Notes under the pieces: generated by a model | What the model was told of the DNA's origin: nothing | Seen by the model: the letters and a program-made list of their open reading frames with translations, nothing else | Database searches by the model: none | Source: Anabaena subtropica FACHB-260 | GTDB lineage: Bacteria; Cyanobacteriota; Cyanobacteriia; Cyanobacteriales; Nostocaceae | Length of the DNA: 64,000 bases | Assembly (NCBI RefSeq): GCF_014697105.1 | Contig: NZ_JACJRF010000005.1 | Span: forward strand, 124,001-188,000 | Direction: 5' to 3' | Part shown: piece by piece, positions 54,858 through 64,000 of the stretch | Layout of the letters: each line of letters opens with the position of its first letter | Position numbering within the stretch: the first letter of the stretch is position 1 | Position numbers and translations under genes: made by a program

Positions 54858-56147
54858 TTAAAACCGAAAAGTGTACCCTGCACTCAGGGAAAAACCCAGC
54901 CCAGTATCAAGGTTGCTAGTAACATCCGTGAAAATAGCGTTGATAACTATGGGTGTGTTCTGGAAAGGAGCAAAAGATGCACCCATGTTGAGACGATTTC
55001 CAGTCCAGCTACTTACCAAAGATACTTGAGGTATCACCCTTAAACCTAAACTTGCAAAAAGATTCACAGCATTTTCATTTGCATCTATTGCACCCTTGGA
55101 ACGAAAAGCACCACTACCAAGACCGACAGAAACAGTCAAAGGCATTTTATTATCAGGACTATCTGGTTGCAATGGAAATGACCTAGTAACTACCCCATAG
55201 ATGGTATCTTTAGCTCTGTTAACATCTCCCCATTTAATAGGATTTGACCAACCCACAGCTACGGCTGTCCCATCACTAAAGTATTTATGTAGTTTGAAGC
55301 CTACACCACCACTATCACCGAAATCAAAATCGTTACCACCACCGACACTGGTAATATTGACATTAACCTCTAGCCCTACAGACTTAGCCGCATCTCCCAA
55401 CCCAAAACCAACAGACAAAGAACCATCTACCCTGTCTCTACTTCTTTCTAAAGGAAAATACAAACCACCACCAATATAGGCTTGTCCAAAACTTGCACCA
55501 TATCCAGAAGGAGTCCCCGCAGATGAACCAGGAGAAGCCTTTGTCCGTTCTCCCGGTATCACAATGGGATCAATCAATAGTTCTTGGCGTAATTGATTAG
55601 TATCGCCAAAAGTATCTCCTACAGTTCCAGAAGAATCTATTTGAGCAATAACTTGAGGCTCTTGTGGTTGAGATATATTAGCCTGTTCTTTTGCAGGTAA
55701 TTCTCGATTAATATCTGGATCAGCTAATAAATCTTTACTGAAATTATCATTGCTTGCTAACACATTTGCCGATTCAACTAAAAACTTATCCTCTGCAAAA
55801 GAATTGCTAAATGTTTCCGGCTGGACGTTAGCAATAAAACCATCATTAAAACTTACCGAATGGAGTTTAGCCAGATGACGATTTTTTTTATGTGCCAGTA
55901 ACTTTTGCCTCAGGCTAATCTTTAATTGTTGATGAGATTCAGATTCTTCGGGGTTTTGAGGCGCAGTCAATTTAGCCTGTTGATTTTCCGAAACAATGCT
56001 CTCCTTTGCAACTGCCGATTTGTTGGCAACAGCTACAAACATGAGTATAAAAGTAATCAGTCTTGTCCCTAAACTCCAGTAATTAAAGTTAATACGAACG
56101 TAGTCAGAAATATCACTACCGTTGATATTTGTGGAGATTTTATCCAT
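54858..56147 (-). CDS. Outer-membrane beta-barrel-like protein
   Basis: The protein has 429 residues from ATG 56147, which has AAGGA 8 nt upstream; the frame extends 15 codons further without support. A signal-like helix (about 20-46 of the mature frame) precedes a polar Asn/Gln-rich region. The last ~230 residues alternate aromatic and small residues in strands (GLYFPLERSRDRVDGSLSVGFGLG, GVGFKLHKYFSDGTAVAVGW, ASLGLRVIPQVSLVSSWTG), ending in LSAGYTFRF; a terminal aromatic (Phe) is the barrel-assembly signal. Probably an outer-membrane protein; its function is unknown. Confidence 0.75.
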   Translation of the reverse strand: MDKISTNINGSDISDYVRINFNYWSLGTRLITFILMFVAVANKSAVAKESIVSENQQAKLTAPQNPEESESHQQLKISLRQKLLAHKKNRHLAKLHSVSFNDGFIANVQPETFSNSFAEDKFLVESANVLASNDNFSKDLLADPDINRELPAKEQANISQPQEPQVIAQIDSSGTVGDTFGDTNQLRQELLIDPIVIPGERTKASPGSSAGTPSGYGASFGQAYIGGGLYFPLERSRDRVDGSLSVGFGLGDAAKSVGLEVNVNITSVGGGNDFDFGDSGGVGFKLHKYFSDGTAVAVGWSNPIKWGDVNRAKDTIYGVVTRSFPLQPDSPDNKMPLTVSVGLGSGAFRSKGAIDANENAVNLFASLGLRVIPQVSLVSSWTGNRLNMGASFAPFQNTPIVINAIFTDVTSNLDTGLGFSLSAGYTFRF

Positions 56148-56280
56148 CAAGATTTCCTTGTTATCCAAGACTTTACGTAAATATGCTTGCAATTTATACG
56201 TAAAATCCCTTAATTGAAAATGGTAATCTTACGGAAATATAAAACCAATTCGCAATTTACAATTTCTTAAGAGAAGGACT

Positions 56281-56416
56281 AAGGGAACACCGAAAAATTA
56301 TTCCAAATTGACGGTTAGTAGGGTGCGTCAGTATGAATATTTTCTTGGTATAGCTAGGTTTTCTGGCACTGACGCACCCTACATTTTGGGCATTTTTTGA
56401 TCTGGAAGTCCCTAAA
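56281..56416. repeat. Miniature element, copy 2 (centre reversed)
   Basis: Same outer flanks as 24407-24546 in the same direction (AAGGGAACACC... and ATCTGGAAGTCCCTAAAG). AGTAGGGTGCGTCAGT (56317-56332) and ACTGACGCACCCTAC (56368-56382) flank a 35-bp centre (56333-56367) whose reverse complement matches the centre of copy 1 at 31 of 35 positions. Confidence 0.9.
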
Positions 56417-56444
56417 GTCCTGACTACAAAACTTTCACACCCAA

Positions 56445-58292
56445 TTAAGATATCTTGATTTTTTCAGTTTTCATCTTCTTAAAATTAATTCGAGTCAACT
56501 GATAAGCACCTTTAATAGCTAGATTTTCGTAACCATCTGGTGACAAGTCCATTTTGAAAAAGTTTTTCTTTTCAGTCACAAGTAACAATGAAGACGGCTT
56601 AACTTGTTGATTAGCTAGATTGCGGATATATTCCACACCCTGTTCTGTTGAATAGATAAAATTTATCCGTTTATGACTGTAAAAAACCACACTTGGCTTT
56701 TTGAAACCAACCATCATGATTTCTTCTGTTGGTTGTTGTACTTGGGAGACAACAGCAGATAAATCTCTCAATGGTAGTTGACGTTCTTGATCCATCAAAA
56801 ACAAAGCAGGCATGGTGACAACAATTAAAAATGCCACAAATGCCAGCAAATTAATACTGATAATATAATGCCAAGAACGGCGTAAGACTAAGGCCGCCAC
56901 TAGGACTGCACTCACAAGCCATAGCCAACCGCCTATTATTGGTAAACCAGCAGCTTGTAAGTTTTCGCGGAAATTAGGTGCAGCTTGATCGCTTCCCAGT
57001 AAGTGGGATAGGTGAAACATTGCTACCGCCAATGCACTTAAAAAGATGACATTTAGCCAACCACTAAGCAGTAAAAAAGAAGATGGGTAACTAACAGATG
57101 TCTTGCTGGTGTTTTTACGGCTTGAGAAGAAGTCGCTCCACAACAAAGCGATTAGAATAGCGGCGGCTGGCATTAAAGGTAAGACGTAGCTTGGTAGTTT
57201 AGTAACGGCGATCGTAAAGAAACTAAAGACACTGATAAACCAAACGCAGGCAAATAAACCCAATTGCTGGGAGCGTTCTTGTTTAAGCCAGTGCGATCGC
57301 TGCCAAAACTTCAGTCGGAAAATTGCTAAAGGTAAATATACTGAATATGGGGCAAAAAATAGCAACACTATCACAAAGTAAAAATACCAAGGAGCCGAGT
57401 GACCATTCACTACGTCTGTAAAACGCTCCACATTGTGATAGCCAAAAAACGCATCAATAAAACTCTGGCCATTGCGCCAAATCACCAGCGCATACCAGGG
57501 AACAGATAAACCCAAGATGATTAACATCCCTAAGAACAGGCGCATTTCTCGCACTACTGTTCGGAATTGTCCCAAGTACAGCAAAAACGCCAAGATAATG
57601 ATCCCCGGTAAAACAAAACCTACCGGGCCTTTAGTCAAAATTGCTCCAGCCGTTAGCACATAACAAGCCAAATACCACTTGTTAGGTAATTTTGAATTTG
57701 GATTAGTTAATTTTGCAGTGTCAGAGTATCCCAGAAAAAAGCATAACAAGGCTGATGCGATACACCCAGTTAGCAGCATATCGGAGACACCGGTTCTTCC
57801 CCAGACAATCATTTGGGCATTGAGTCCCATCAGACCTGCGGCTACACCAGCTGTTAAATAGCGGCGAGTCGGCTGTGTCACTTGCTCTAACTCATCTTTT
57901 TTAGCCAAAGACCACTGTACAGTGTAAAAAGCTAAAGCCACTAATCCCATTGCTGCAAGTGCTGAGGGTAAACGTACTGCCCACTCATTCACACCAAACA
58001 CAGCATAGGCGATCGCTTGACACCAATAAAGTAGCGCAGGTTTATCAAAACGAGTTTCACCATTGAAAAATGGCGTAATCCAATCACCCGTCACTAACAT
58101 TTGCCGGGAAGCTTCAGCAAATAATGGCTCTGTTTCGTCAACCAAGCCAACACTGCCTAAATGCCATCCATAGCCTATCCAAGCAATGAGAATCAACCAC
58201 AGAATTGAGGCAGTCACAGCAAGGGCTGGACGCTTTACTATACTATTGAACCACTGCTCAACAGTGTCAAGAACGCTCAATTTTAACCTCAT
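56445..58292 (-). CDS. ArnT/PMT-like glycosyltransferase family 39
   Basis: A 615-residue integral membrane enzyme with about 12 helices. The first periplasmic loop carries GLVDETEPLFAEASRQMLVTGDWITPFFNGETRFDKP, with the acidic Asp-Glu pair of GT39 (ArnT/protein mannosyltransferase) enzymes. It would transfer a sugar from a polyprenyl carrier to lipid or protein outside the membrane. The end is soluble and Lys-rich. A heptamer array sits 1 nt upstream of its ATG, so there is no normal ribosome binding site. Confidence 0.9.
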   Translation of the reverse strand: MRLKLSVLDTVEQWFNSIVKRPALAVTASILWLILIAWIGYGWHLGSVGLVDETEPLFAEASRQMLVTGDWITPFFNGETRFDKPALLYWCQAIAYAVFGVNEWAVRLPSALAAMGLVALAFYTVQWSLAKKDELEQVTQPTRRYLTAGVAAGLMGLNAQMIVWGRTGVSDMLLTGCIASALLCFFLGYSDTAKLTNPNSKLPNKWYLACYVLTAGAILTKGPVGFVLPGIIILAFLLYLGQFRTVVREMRLFLGMLIILGLSVPWYALVIWRNGQSFIDAFFGYHNVERFTDVVNGHSAPWYFYFVIVLLFFAPYSVYLPLAIFRLKFWQRSHWLKQERSQQLGLFACVWFISVFSFFTIAVTKLPSYVLPLMPAAAILIALLWSDFFSSRKNTSKTSVSYPSSFLLLSGWLNVIFLSALAVAMFHLSHLLGSDQAAPNFRENLQAAGLPIIGGWLWLVSAVLVAALVLRRSWHYIISINLLAFVAFLIVVTMPALFLMDQERQLPLRDLSAVVSQVQQPTEEIMMVGFKKPSVVFYSHKRINFIYSTEQGVEYIRNLANQQVKPSSLLLVTEKKNFFKMDLSPDGYENLAIKGAYQLTRINFKKMKTEKIKIS

Positions 58293-58293
58293 T

Positions 58294-58349
58294 AGTCACT
58301 GGTCATTAGTCAATAGTTATTAGTCAATAGTCATTAGTCAAGAGTTATT
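58294..58349. repeat. Heptamer array, eight units, touching the GT39 start
   Basis: AGTCACT, GGTCATT, AGTCAAT, AGTTATT, AGTCAAT, AGTCATT, AGTCAAG, AGTTATT lie head to tail, 1 nt before the GT39 ATG on the minus strand. It occupies the place where a ribosome binding site would be. Confidence 0.9.
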
Positions 58350-58512
58350 GGCTCTTTGACCAAACTGAATACTTAGTGCTAAGTATTCAGTTTTAATTCA
58401 GCACCCATAATTTTATTTTTCATTGTGAACTATTAACTGGTTACTTGTTGCACTAATCATAAGTCGTTCAACGACTATGTTTTGTTCTTGAGTATTTATA
58501 CTTTTTCACTAT

Positions 58513-58554
58513 AGACCGTTGACTGTTGACCTTTGACCAATGACTATTGACTAA
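58513..58554. repeat. Heptamer array, six units, covering the lipoprotein stop
   Basis: AGACCGT, TGACTGT, TGACCTT, TGACCAA, TGACTAT, TGACTAA, in opposite orientation to the 58294-58349 array. It overlaps the last codons of the lipoprotein gene and contains its TAG stop (58544-58546). Confidence 0.88.
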
Positions 58555-59155
58555 GAACTAACACCCATTCTTGGCTTTGGGAATTCCAACTGGGCTGGGA
58601 TGTTTCACCGACGACATAAGGCCCCCAGTAACGCCGCGAACCATCTTGGGCAAAGGCTACTAAGACATCGCCTTTGTCTAGTTTCAAGCTGCCATTTGGC
58701 AAGGAAAGAATTAAACCTTTTTCACTGCCTTCTTGGGGATCAAAATCCCAATGAGCAGGAATATCAGCTTGTTTGGTAGTCGAGCTTTTATTACCTGATT
58801 GCCGAGGCAATAGAGCTAATCTCACAGGTTGTTCTGTTTGATTACTCATTCGCAGTTTCCCTGGAATCTTGGTATTACCAGCCAAGGACTGACGTGCAGC
58901 CAAGATAGAATTTGTTTGCTCGCTTTTCTGGACTGGGGAATTATTTGGTATCTCTGTTGTATTTGTGACTTCAGTAGAGCTACTCGGTAGTGCCAAATTA
59001 GTTTCTAATTGGGGCATATCAATAGATATACCTGAAGATGTATCTGGATCTGTAGCTTCAAATGATACTGTCATCTCCCAACAACCCACAAGTAACCCCA
59101 GTAGACCCAAGGCGCAAGCTGTCACCGCAGCATTACGATACACTGAAGATTTCAT
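58544..59155 (-). CDS. Putative lipoprotein of unknown function
   Basis: The protein is 203 residues from ATG 59155; the frame is open to a TTG at 59200, but the ATG places a lipoprotein signal directly at the start: ACALGLLGLLVGC, with Cys25 as the lipid-modified residue. The mature part is Ser/Thr/Asn-rich and then a compact domain (about 110-203) with PGKLRMSNQTEQPVRLALLP, HWDFDPQEGSEKGLILSLPNG and GDVLVAFAQDGSRRYWGPYVV. The domain is not recognised. The last residues Ser-Gln and the stop come from a heptamer array. Confidence 0.75.
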   Translation of the reverse strand: MKSSVYRNAAVTACALGLLGLLVGCWEMTVSFEATDPDTSSGISIDMPQLETNLALPSSSTEVTNTTEIPNNSPVQKSEQTNSILAARQSLAGNTKIPGKLRMSNQTEQPVRLALLPRQSGNKSSTTKQADIPAHWDFDPQEGSEKGLILSLPNGSLKLDKGDVLVAFAQDGSRRYWGPYVVGETSQPSWNSQSQEWVLVLSQ

Positions 59156-59200
59156 ATTGATATTGATTTTAGAAATAATTATTTGTGTAGGCTTGACCAA

Positions 59201-59626
59201 ATACTAGCCTATTCTGACTAGGGATAATCAAACAAAATTGCTTATTCCCTTGGTATGGACTTCTGTAAAAATTTGCTCAGTTATGTAGCATAAATGTCAT
59301 TTTTACCAAAAACCGGGAGCATGAATAATTACCTAACTTATCCACCATAAAAGCTATGAAAAGCTGAATTATGCTAGAAGTAACGTATGATTTTTGTGAA
59401 TAAAAAGGTAGCTTGTAATACATTGACTATATATTTATGCGTAAAAATACAACAATATTTTTTGGAGAGTCGGTAATTTGCGGCACAGGCTATTTTCCCT
59501 CAAAACCACAATTTGAGCAACAGAGGATTGTTTACATTTCTTAATGTTTTTCCCCAGCATCTTGGTATTTTATACTAAATTGATAGACTTTCCCTAGCTG
59601 CCAATCATCTCCCAACAACCTCATCA
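59201..59626. other. Divergent intergenic region before ycf20
   Basis: 426 bp without a gene. It contains one exact GTA-N8-TAC word at 59408-59421, the form of an NtcA site, but no well-placed -10 box follows, and such words occur by chance about every 4 kb. The ycf20 promoter is expected here. Confidence 0.45.
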
Positions 59627-59959
59627 ATGCAAAACACTCGTCTTAACAACTTATTCGATGCCATTGCTAGGCAGTTGGGGCAATGGTTTTTGAATCCTTG
59701 GCGGCGGTTGTCGCTGCTACTGATTAGTTTTTTATTAGGCATTTTTCTAGGTACAGTAATTTCGACAACAGCAGGACAAAGGTCAGAACTAGATGTTGTT
59801 ATAGCCGGATTTTTAGTATTTTTGACAGAGGTTACTAGCAGAATATTTTACAGTCAAAGCTTTTTTGCTAGGCGATCGCTCTTGGTAGAATCTCTGAACC
59901 TCTTAAAGGTCGGGTTCATTTACAGCTTGTTTATTGAAGCCTTTAAGCTGGGATCGTAG
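59627..59959 (+). CDS. ycf20: Ycf20/DUF565 membrane protein
   Basis: A 110-residue protein of the Ycf20 family: an N-terminal polar part, WRRLSLLLISFLLGIFLGTVISTTAGQRSE (membrane helix 1, about 22-46), a second helix at about 53-65, and the end LLVESLNLLKVGFIYSLFIEAFKLG, which is highly conserved in plastid Ycf20. In green algae and plants Ycf20-related proteins are linked to thermal dissipation in photosynthesis. It ends 2 nt before the glycerate kinase start, so both are probably co-transcribed. Confidence 0.92.
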   Translation: MQNTRLNNLFDAIARQLGQWFLNPWRRLSLLLISFLLGIFLGTVISTTAGQRSELDVVIAGFLVFLTEVTSRIFYSQSFFARRSLLVESLNLLKVGFIYSLFIEAFKLGS

Positions 59960-59961
59960 AA

Positions 59962-60990
59962 ATGGAGCAAGAAGCGCAAGCAGCAGCTTTAGGGGATACA
60001 TCCAGAGCTAAAGCTTTTGGGATCACCCAGGCAAATGTAGAGGAAATGATGCAAGAGCGATCGCATCTTTTACAAGCTGTGCTACCAGCTTTTAATCAGT
60101 TTTGCCAAACTAGTCTCAAAATACCACCAGAGAAGATGTTACCAGTGTTGTGGGACTTGTGGCTACCACTGGGGATCAAAATAGCAGCACAACATCAAAA
60201 GTTAAAGCGTCCCTTTATTCAAGGAATTTTGGGTAGTCAAGGAACTGGTAAAACTACAACTTCCCTGGTGATTGGATTAATTCTCCAGCAGTTAGGATAT
60301 CGTACCTTGAGTTTATCTTTAGATGACTTGTATAAAACTTATAGCGATCGCCTAACTTTATTAGAACAAGACCCACGTTTAATTTGGCGTGGTCCACCAG
60401 GAACCCATGATATTGACTTAGGCTTAGATGTACTAGAACAAGTCCGCCAAGGAAAAAGTCCAGTAATTGTTCCCCGCTTTGATAAATCTGCTCATGCAGG
60501 TGCAGGCGATCGCACTACTCCAGATATCATCACAGGAGTTGATATTCTCATCTTTGAAGGATGGTTTGTTGGTGTCCACCCAATTGATCCCAGGGTTTTT
60601 AGTTGCGCCCCACCACCGATTATCACAGATGAAGATAGAGCCTTTGCTCGTGATATGAATCGTCAGCTAAGTCAATATTTACCACTGTGGGAGAAATTGG
60701 ACAGTCTAATTTTGTTATATCCTACTGATTACCGTTGTTCTCTGGAATGGCGCAAACAAGCCGAACAAAAAATGATTGCTACTGGTAAAGCCGGAATGAC
60801 AAATCCACAAATAGAAGATTTTGTCAATTATTTTTGGCGATCGCTCCATCCAGAATTATTTATTAAACCCTTATCTCAATCTGCTGAAATAGTCGATTTA
60901 GTAATTGAAATCCACCCTGATCATACATTTGGTAAAGTTTACCAACCGGAATTCGGAATTCAGAAGAATCTATTCTCAACCTCTAGCTAG
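59962..60990 (+). CDS. glyK: D-glycerate 3-kinase
   Basis: The 342-residue enzyme phosphorylates D-glycerate to 3-phosphoglycerate, the last step of photorespiration. It matches the plant/cyanobacterial GLYK type: P-loop GILGSQGTGKTTTSLVIG (about 89-106), LSLDDLYKTYSDR, WRGPPGTHDIDLG and PRFDKSAHAGAGDR, then FEGWFVG. The 3' end overlaps the tail of the convergent diguanylate cyclase gene by 15 nt. The N-terminal 80 residues are helical and less conserved. Confidence 0.93.
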   Translation: MEQEAQAAALGDTSRAKAFGITQANVEEMMQERSHLLQAVLPAFNQFCQTSLKIPPEKMLPVLWDLWLPLGIKIAAQHQKLKRPFIQGILGSQGTGKTTTSLVIGLILQQLGYRTLSLSLDDLYKTYSDRLTLLEQDPRLIWRGPPGTHDIDLGLDVLEQVRQGKSPVIVPRFDKSAHAGAGDRTTPDIITGVDILIFEGWFVGVHPIDPRVFSCAPPPIITDEDRAFARDMNRQLSQYLPLWEKLDSLILLYPTDYRCSLEWRKQAEQKMIATGKAGMTNPQIEDFVNYFWRSLHPELFIKPLSQSAEIVDLVIEIHPDHTFGKVYQPEFGIQKNLFSTSS

Positions 60991-61974
60991 GCGATGGTGA
61001 GAATTTAAGAAATAAATAGGAGAGGATGACTGTTTAATGTATAGTTGACAGCGATCGCGTCCGGTCATTTTAGCTTGATATAGTGCGCGATCGGCTGTGT
61101 CAATAATTTCTTGAAAATCAGAGTTGGGTGCAGGAATTTCTGTAGCTACTCCAGCACTTAAGGTGACACAAGTATTAACTTGAGAACTTATATGCGGAAT
61201 TGCCAGTTCCCGCACAGCAGCGCAGATTGTGGTAGCTAAATGAATAGCTCCGTCAGGATATGTTCTGGGTAAGATAACTGCAAATTCTTCGCCACCATAA
61301 CGGGCAACTACATCAGCCGGACGATTAACACTGTCTTGGATAGCTTTTGCTACCAATTGTAAACAGCGATCGCCTGCCCGATGACCATAGGTATCGTTGT
61401 ACGCTTTAAAAAAATCAACATCACAAAGAATGAGAGACAAAGGTAGTTGATCCCGTGCCATACGCTGCCATTCTTGAGCGAAATATTCTTCAAATTTGCG
61501 GCGGTTGGCTACTTGAGTTAACTCATCAATCGCCACTAACCTTTGTAATTCTCGGTTAGCCGCTTCTAGTTTTTGTTGGAGATGAGATTGCTGAATTAAA
61601 CGTTTGACCCGTTGACGCAAAACCGGCCAGTGAATTGGTTTGGTGACATAATCAATTGCTCCCACCTCAAACGCACGGTCAACTGATTCTTGATCTTCCA
61701 ATCCCGTAATCATTAACACTGGAGTGTACTTACCATCATCTAGTGACTGCAAACGAGTGCAACACTCGAAACCATCAAGGTCAGGCATAATAGCGTCCAA
61801 CAGTACGATATCAGGTTGCAGTTCTTGGAAAACGCTTAAAGCTTCTCTGCCATCTTCAGCCTCGGCGGTGCGATAGCCTTCACATTGTAGAGAAAGCCGC
61901 AGCTGCGATCGGATGAATGGTTCATCATCAACAATGAGAATTAGGGATTGACCTTCTGGAACCGTAGCGTTCAT
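60976..61974 (-). CDS. REC-GGDEF response regulator (diguanylate cyclase)
   Basis: A 332-residue protein that makes cyclic di-GMP in response to phosphorylation. The receiver (about 8-125) has the acidic pair IVDDEP, phospho-acceptor Asp in [12 protein letters not shown] and Lys in YVTKPIHW. The GGDEF domain (about 165-320) has the active-site form [18 protein letters not shown] lies five residues before it, matching the RxxD inhibitory site. So it is likely active and product-inhibited. It overlaps the preceding hybrid kinase gene by 4 nt, which makes that kinase the obvious partner. Confidence 0.95.
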   Translation of the reverse strand: MNATVPEGQSLILIVDDEPFIRSQLRLSLQCEGYRTAEAEDGREALSVFQELQPDIVLLDAIMPDLDGFECCTRLQSLDDGKYTPVLMITGLEDQESVDRAFEVGAIDYVTKPIHWPVLRQRVKRLIQQSHLQQKLEAANRELQRLVAIDELTQVANRRKFEEYFAQEWQRMARDQLPLSLILCDVDFFKAYNDTYGHRAGDRCLQLVAKAIQDSVNRPADVVARYGGEEFAVILPRTYPDGAIHLATTICAAVRELAIPHISSQVNTCVTLSAGVATEIPAPNSDFQEIIDTADRALYQAKMTGRDRCQLYIKQSSSPIYFLNSHHRLARG

Positions 61975-64000
61975 GATATCTCCTGATTAATTTCTTTCTG
62001 CAAAGCTGTTTGGACTAGTTCATACTCTTGACGTAATTGTGAGCCAAGTTCTACACAACCGTCTAAATTTTGACTGCGGCCTTTAGCTTCTAGCAGTTTA
62101 CAAAGTTGTGCTAAAAAAACTGCCCCAACTGAGCCACTGCTAGATTTAAATTTGTGGGCTGTCTTCCAGATATCCTGGGTATTTTCTCTGGCAATTGCTA
62201 CATTTATCTCTTGGATTAATTTCGGGGATTCAGTGAGATAACAGTTGATTAATTCAGCAAATGCTAATTTATCTCCTCCTAACATATCCCGTAATGCTTG
62301 TAAGATTTTTGTATCTATCGTTGCAAATTTTAAATTATTAATCTCTTTTGATGTCTGATTTTGGCTACTGATTATTTGCGGTGATATCTCCGTATCAATA
62401 TCTAGAGAAGCAGCCTCGCTTAGTGCTTTGGATAACTCTTCAAGTTGCAGGGGTTTACTAATGTAGTCATTCATACCAGCAGCTAGACAAGCTTGGCGAT
62501 CGCCCCGCATGGCATTGGCTGTCATCGCAATAATATATGGAGGAGAACTAGCACCCCAAGTTTGACGAATGATTTGGCTGGCTTTTAATCCATCCATTTC
62601 CGGCATATTCACATCCATCAGCACTAGATCGTAGACTTGACGTTGTAAAGCTTCCAGCACTTCTAGTCCATTAGCCACTACATCTGCTCGATAACCCAAT
62701 TTTTTCAGCATCAGTAAGGCAACTTTCTGATTCACAACTATATCTTCTGCTAGCAAAATCCGTAGAGGTGTTTGCTCTGCCAAACATGAATTGATTGGCA
62801 AAGAATCAGCAGTCACAACATTAGCGCGAATTGGTAGATTTCCCAAAGCAGAGGTTAAGACCTCATAGAGTTGAGACTGTTTAATTGGTTTATTTACACA
62901 GGCTGCAAATTCAAGATCACTCAAGTCAATATCTGGTTTACCCCAAGAAGTCAAAATCACCAAGGGTAAGTTTTGATAATTAGGGCGCTGACGAATCTGG
63001 TGTGCTAGGGTGATACCGTCCATTTCTGGCATCTGTACATCTAAAATAGCAATATCAAAGGGTATTCCTTGATCAAGTAGCACTAAAGCTTCAGTACCAG
63101 ATTGGGCAGTGTAAGTTTCCATCTGCCAAGACTTGGCTTGTAATCTTAAAATCTGGCGATTGGTAGGGTTATCATCGACAATTAATAACCGCCTACCGAT
63201 TAACGGGACTGGGGAAGTCTTGGAAGTTTCTAAATCTGCATGAGCAACCACGGGAACAGTCATAGAAAAATAAAAGATGGAACCCGTAGTCACAGAAGTA
63301 GATGAGACTAAGTTTCTGGCTTGCCATCCAGGGGGAGGATTCCCACCAACACAACCCCGACTTTCTACCCAAAGATTGCCACCCATCATTTCGCCCAATC
63401 TTTTACTGATCACAAGTCCTAGCCCCGTCCCCCCATATTTTCTGGTCATTGAGGCATCGGCCTGGACAAATGGTTGAAATAATCGTTCCATTGCCTCAGG
63501 GGCAATACCAATGCCTGTGTCTTTGATGGTAAAGAGAATTTCGCAGCCATTTTTGGCTTTGCGACTGGAAAATGACTGGCTACGCACAGAGACGACAACT
63601 TCTCCTTCATGGGTAAATTTGATGGCGTTATTCAGGAGATTTGTTAATATTTGTCGCAGGCGAGTGACATCTCCGAGGATTTGGGCGGGTACTTGGGGAT
63701 GAATTAGATAAGCCAGTTCAATATCTTTTTGGGCAGCTTTGGCAGCTAAGAGGTCAACTACTTGCTCTACACAAGTTCTCACCTCAAAAGGTTGTTCTTC
63801 CAGTTCTAACTTACCAGATTCAATTTTTGAGAAATCCAGAATGTCGTTAATGATGCTCAACAAAGCATCACCGCTATTCAGAACTGTTTCTACAAAGTCT
63901 CGCTGTTGGGGTGTCAAGTTAGTCTCCAGTAGCAATCCTGTCATGCCGATAACAGCATTCATGGGTGTACGAATTTCGTGGCTCATCATGGCCAAAAATT
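61971..64000 (-). CDS. Hybrid histidine kinase, 5' end outside the window
   Basis: The gene continues beyond 64000: the frame is still open at the edge and reads [21 protein letters not shown], an H-box with no room for an input domain, so the sensor part is missing here. The visible 676 codons hold HisKA, HATPase ([28 protein letters not shown]), two receivers ([10 protein letters not shown]...[10 protein letters not shown] and LLAEDIVVN...[10 protein letters not shown]) and a C-terminal Hpt domain with [13 protein letters not shown] (phospho-His). Phosphate can pass H-D-H-D to the downstream REC-GGDEF protein. Confidence 0.93.
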   Translation of the reverse strand, partial: FLAMMSHEIRTPMNAVIGMTGLLLETNLTPQQRDFVETVLNSGDALLSIINDILDFSKIESGKLELEEQPFEVRTCVEQVVDLLAAKAAQKDIELAYLIHPQVPAQILGDVTRLRQILTNLLNNAIKFTHEGEVVVSVRSQSFSSRKAKNGCEILFTIKDTGIGIAPEAMERLFQPFVQADASMTRKYGGTGLGLVISKRLGEMMGGNLWVESRGCVGGNPPPGWQARNLVSSTSVTTGSIFYFSMTVPVVAHADLETSKTSPVPLIGRRLLIVDDNPTNRQILRLQAKSWQMETYTAQSGTEALVLLDQGIPFDIAILDVQMPEMDGITLAHQIRQRPNYQNLPLVILTSWGKPDIDLSDLEFAACVNKPIKQSQLYEVLTSALGNLPIRANVVTADSLPINSCLAEQTPLRILLAEDIVVNQKVALLMLKKLGYRADVVANGLEVLEALQRQVYDLVLMDVNMPEMDGLKASQIIRQTWGASSPPYIIAMTANAMRGDRQACLAAGMNDYISKPLQLEELSKALSEAASLDIDTEISPQIISSQNQTSKEINNLKFATIDTKILQALRDMLGGDKLAFAELINCYLTESPKLIQEINVAIARENTQDIWKTAHKFKSSSGSVGAVFLAQLCKLLEAKGRSQNLDGCVELGSQLRQEYELVQTALQKEINQEIS

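Noticed and set aside
59408..59421. Exact GTA-N8-TAC word as an NtcA site for ycf20
   Set aside because: The word is expected by chance about 16 times in 64 kb, and no -10 box stands at the expected distance of about 22 nt. It is kept only as a note in the intergenic entry.
1..64000. tRNA, rRNA, riboswitch, transposase and prophage genes
   Set aside because: Both strands were read for tRNA T-loop patterns, integrase and transposase motifs and long conserved RNA; none was recognised. A covariance-model search could still reveal small RNAs.

Overview
The window comes from a filamentous, heterocyst-type cyanobacterium of the Nostoc/Anabaena group. The palindrome GCGATCGC (HIP1) is scattered densely over most of it. 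It carries a cysE–nifV–nifZ–nifT nitrogen-fixation block, the kaiA–kaiB–kaiC clock cluster followed by a TolC-type outer membrane factor of the HgdD kind (heterocyst glycolipid export in Anabaena), a ycf20 homologue, and several repeat families typical of Nostoc. No rRNA, tRNA, CRISPR array, transposase or prophage was recognised. No species name is claimed.

Layout. 0.6-4.3 kb: a small LuxR-type regulator, an HslV-like Ntn-hydrolase homologue, a fibrillin-type protein, an SGNH hydrolase and a 46-residue one-helix membrane protein. 4.5-10.8 kb: a PlsY-like membrane domain fused to a phosphoenolpyruvate synthase-like dikinase, an Rpn-type nuclease with 12-bp repeats, and a Ser/Thr kinase with a seven-bladed WD40 propeller. 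10.9-11.4 kb: a HicAB pair. 12.0-15.4 kb: cysE, two small nif-associated ORFs, nifV, nifZ and nifT. 15.5-18.9 kb: a [2Fe-2S] protein, a MalK/UgpC-type ATPase and an FAD monooxygenase. 19.0-24.4 kb: a co-directional Ser/Thr kinase, a COP23 protein and a double trypsin/TPR/PDZ protein. 25.1-30.5 kb: SSB, a fused peptide-ABC ATPase, an SDR, an S4-domain protein and two unknowns. 30.6-39.5 kb: hgdD-like, kaiC, kaiB, a short kaiA, and a divergent CBS/hybrid histidine kinase. 39.5-58.3 kb: a polysaccharide locus (GalE, initiating phosphotransferase, Wzc-type kinase, flippase, pyruvyl transferase, three glycosyltransferases, a candidate Wzy polymerase) with flanking envelope genes. 58.5-64 kb: a lipoprotein, Ycf20, glycerate 3-kinase, a REC-GGDEF diguanylate cyclase and a hybrid kinase cut by the window end.

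How the genes work together. The nif block supplies homocitrate (NifV) and probably O-acetylserine for Fe-S cluster sulphur (CysE). KaiA/B/C form the clock oscillator, and the large kinase beside them, with degenerate receiver domains, is a candidate clock input or output partner. The 40-53 kb locus fits a Wzx/Wzy-type exopolysaccharide system. The last two genes form a signalling operon that probably makes cyclic di-GMP.

The most notable structural signals are repeats. Two copies of one miniature element share flanks in the same orientation but have the 35-bp centre inverted. Heptanucleotide arrays abut start codons and provide the last sense codon and stop of two unrelated genes. Two in-frame repeat insertions lie in the clock-adjacent kinase gene. 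The polysaccharide locus sits in a stretch of about 12 kb with no HIP1 octamer.
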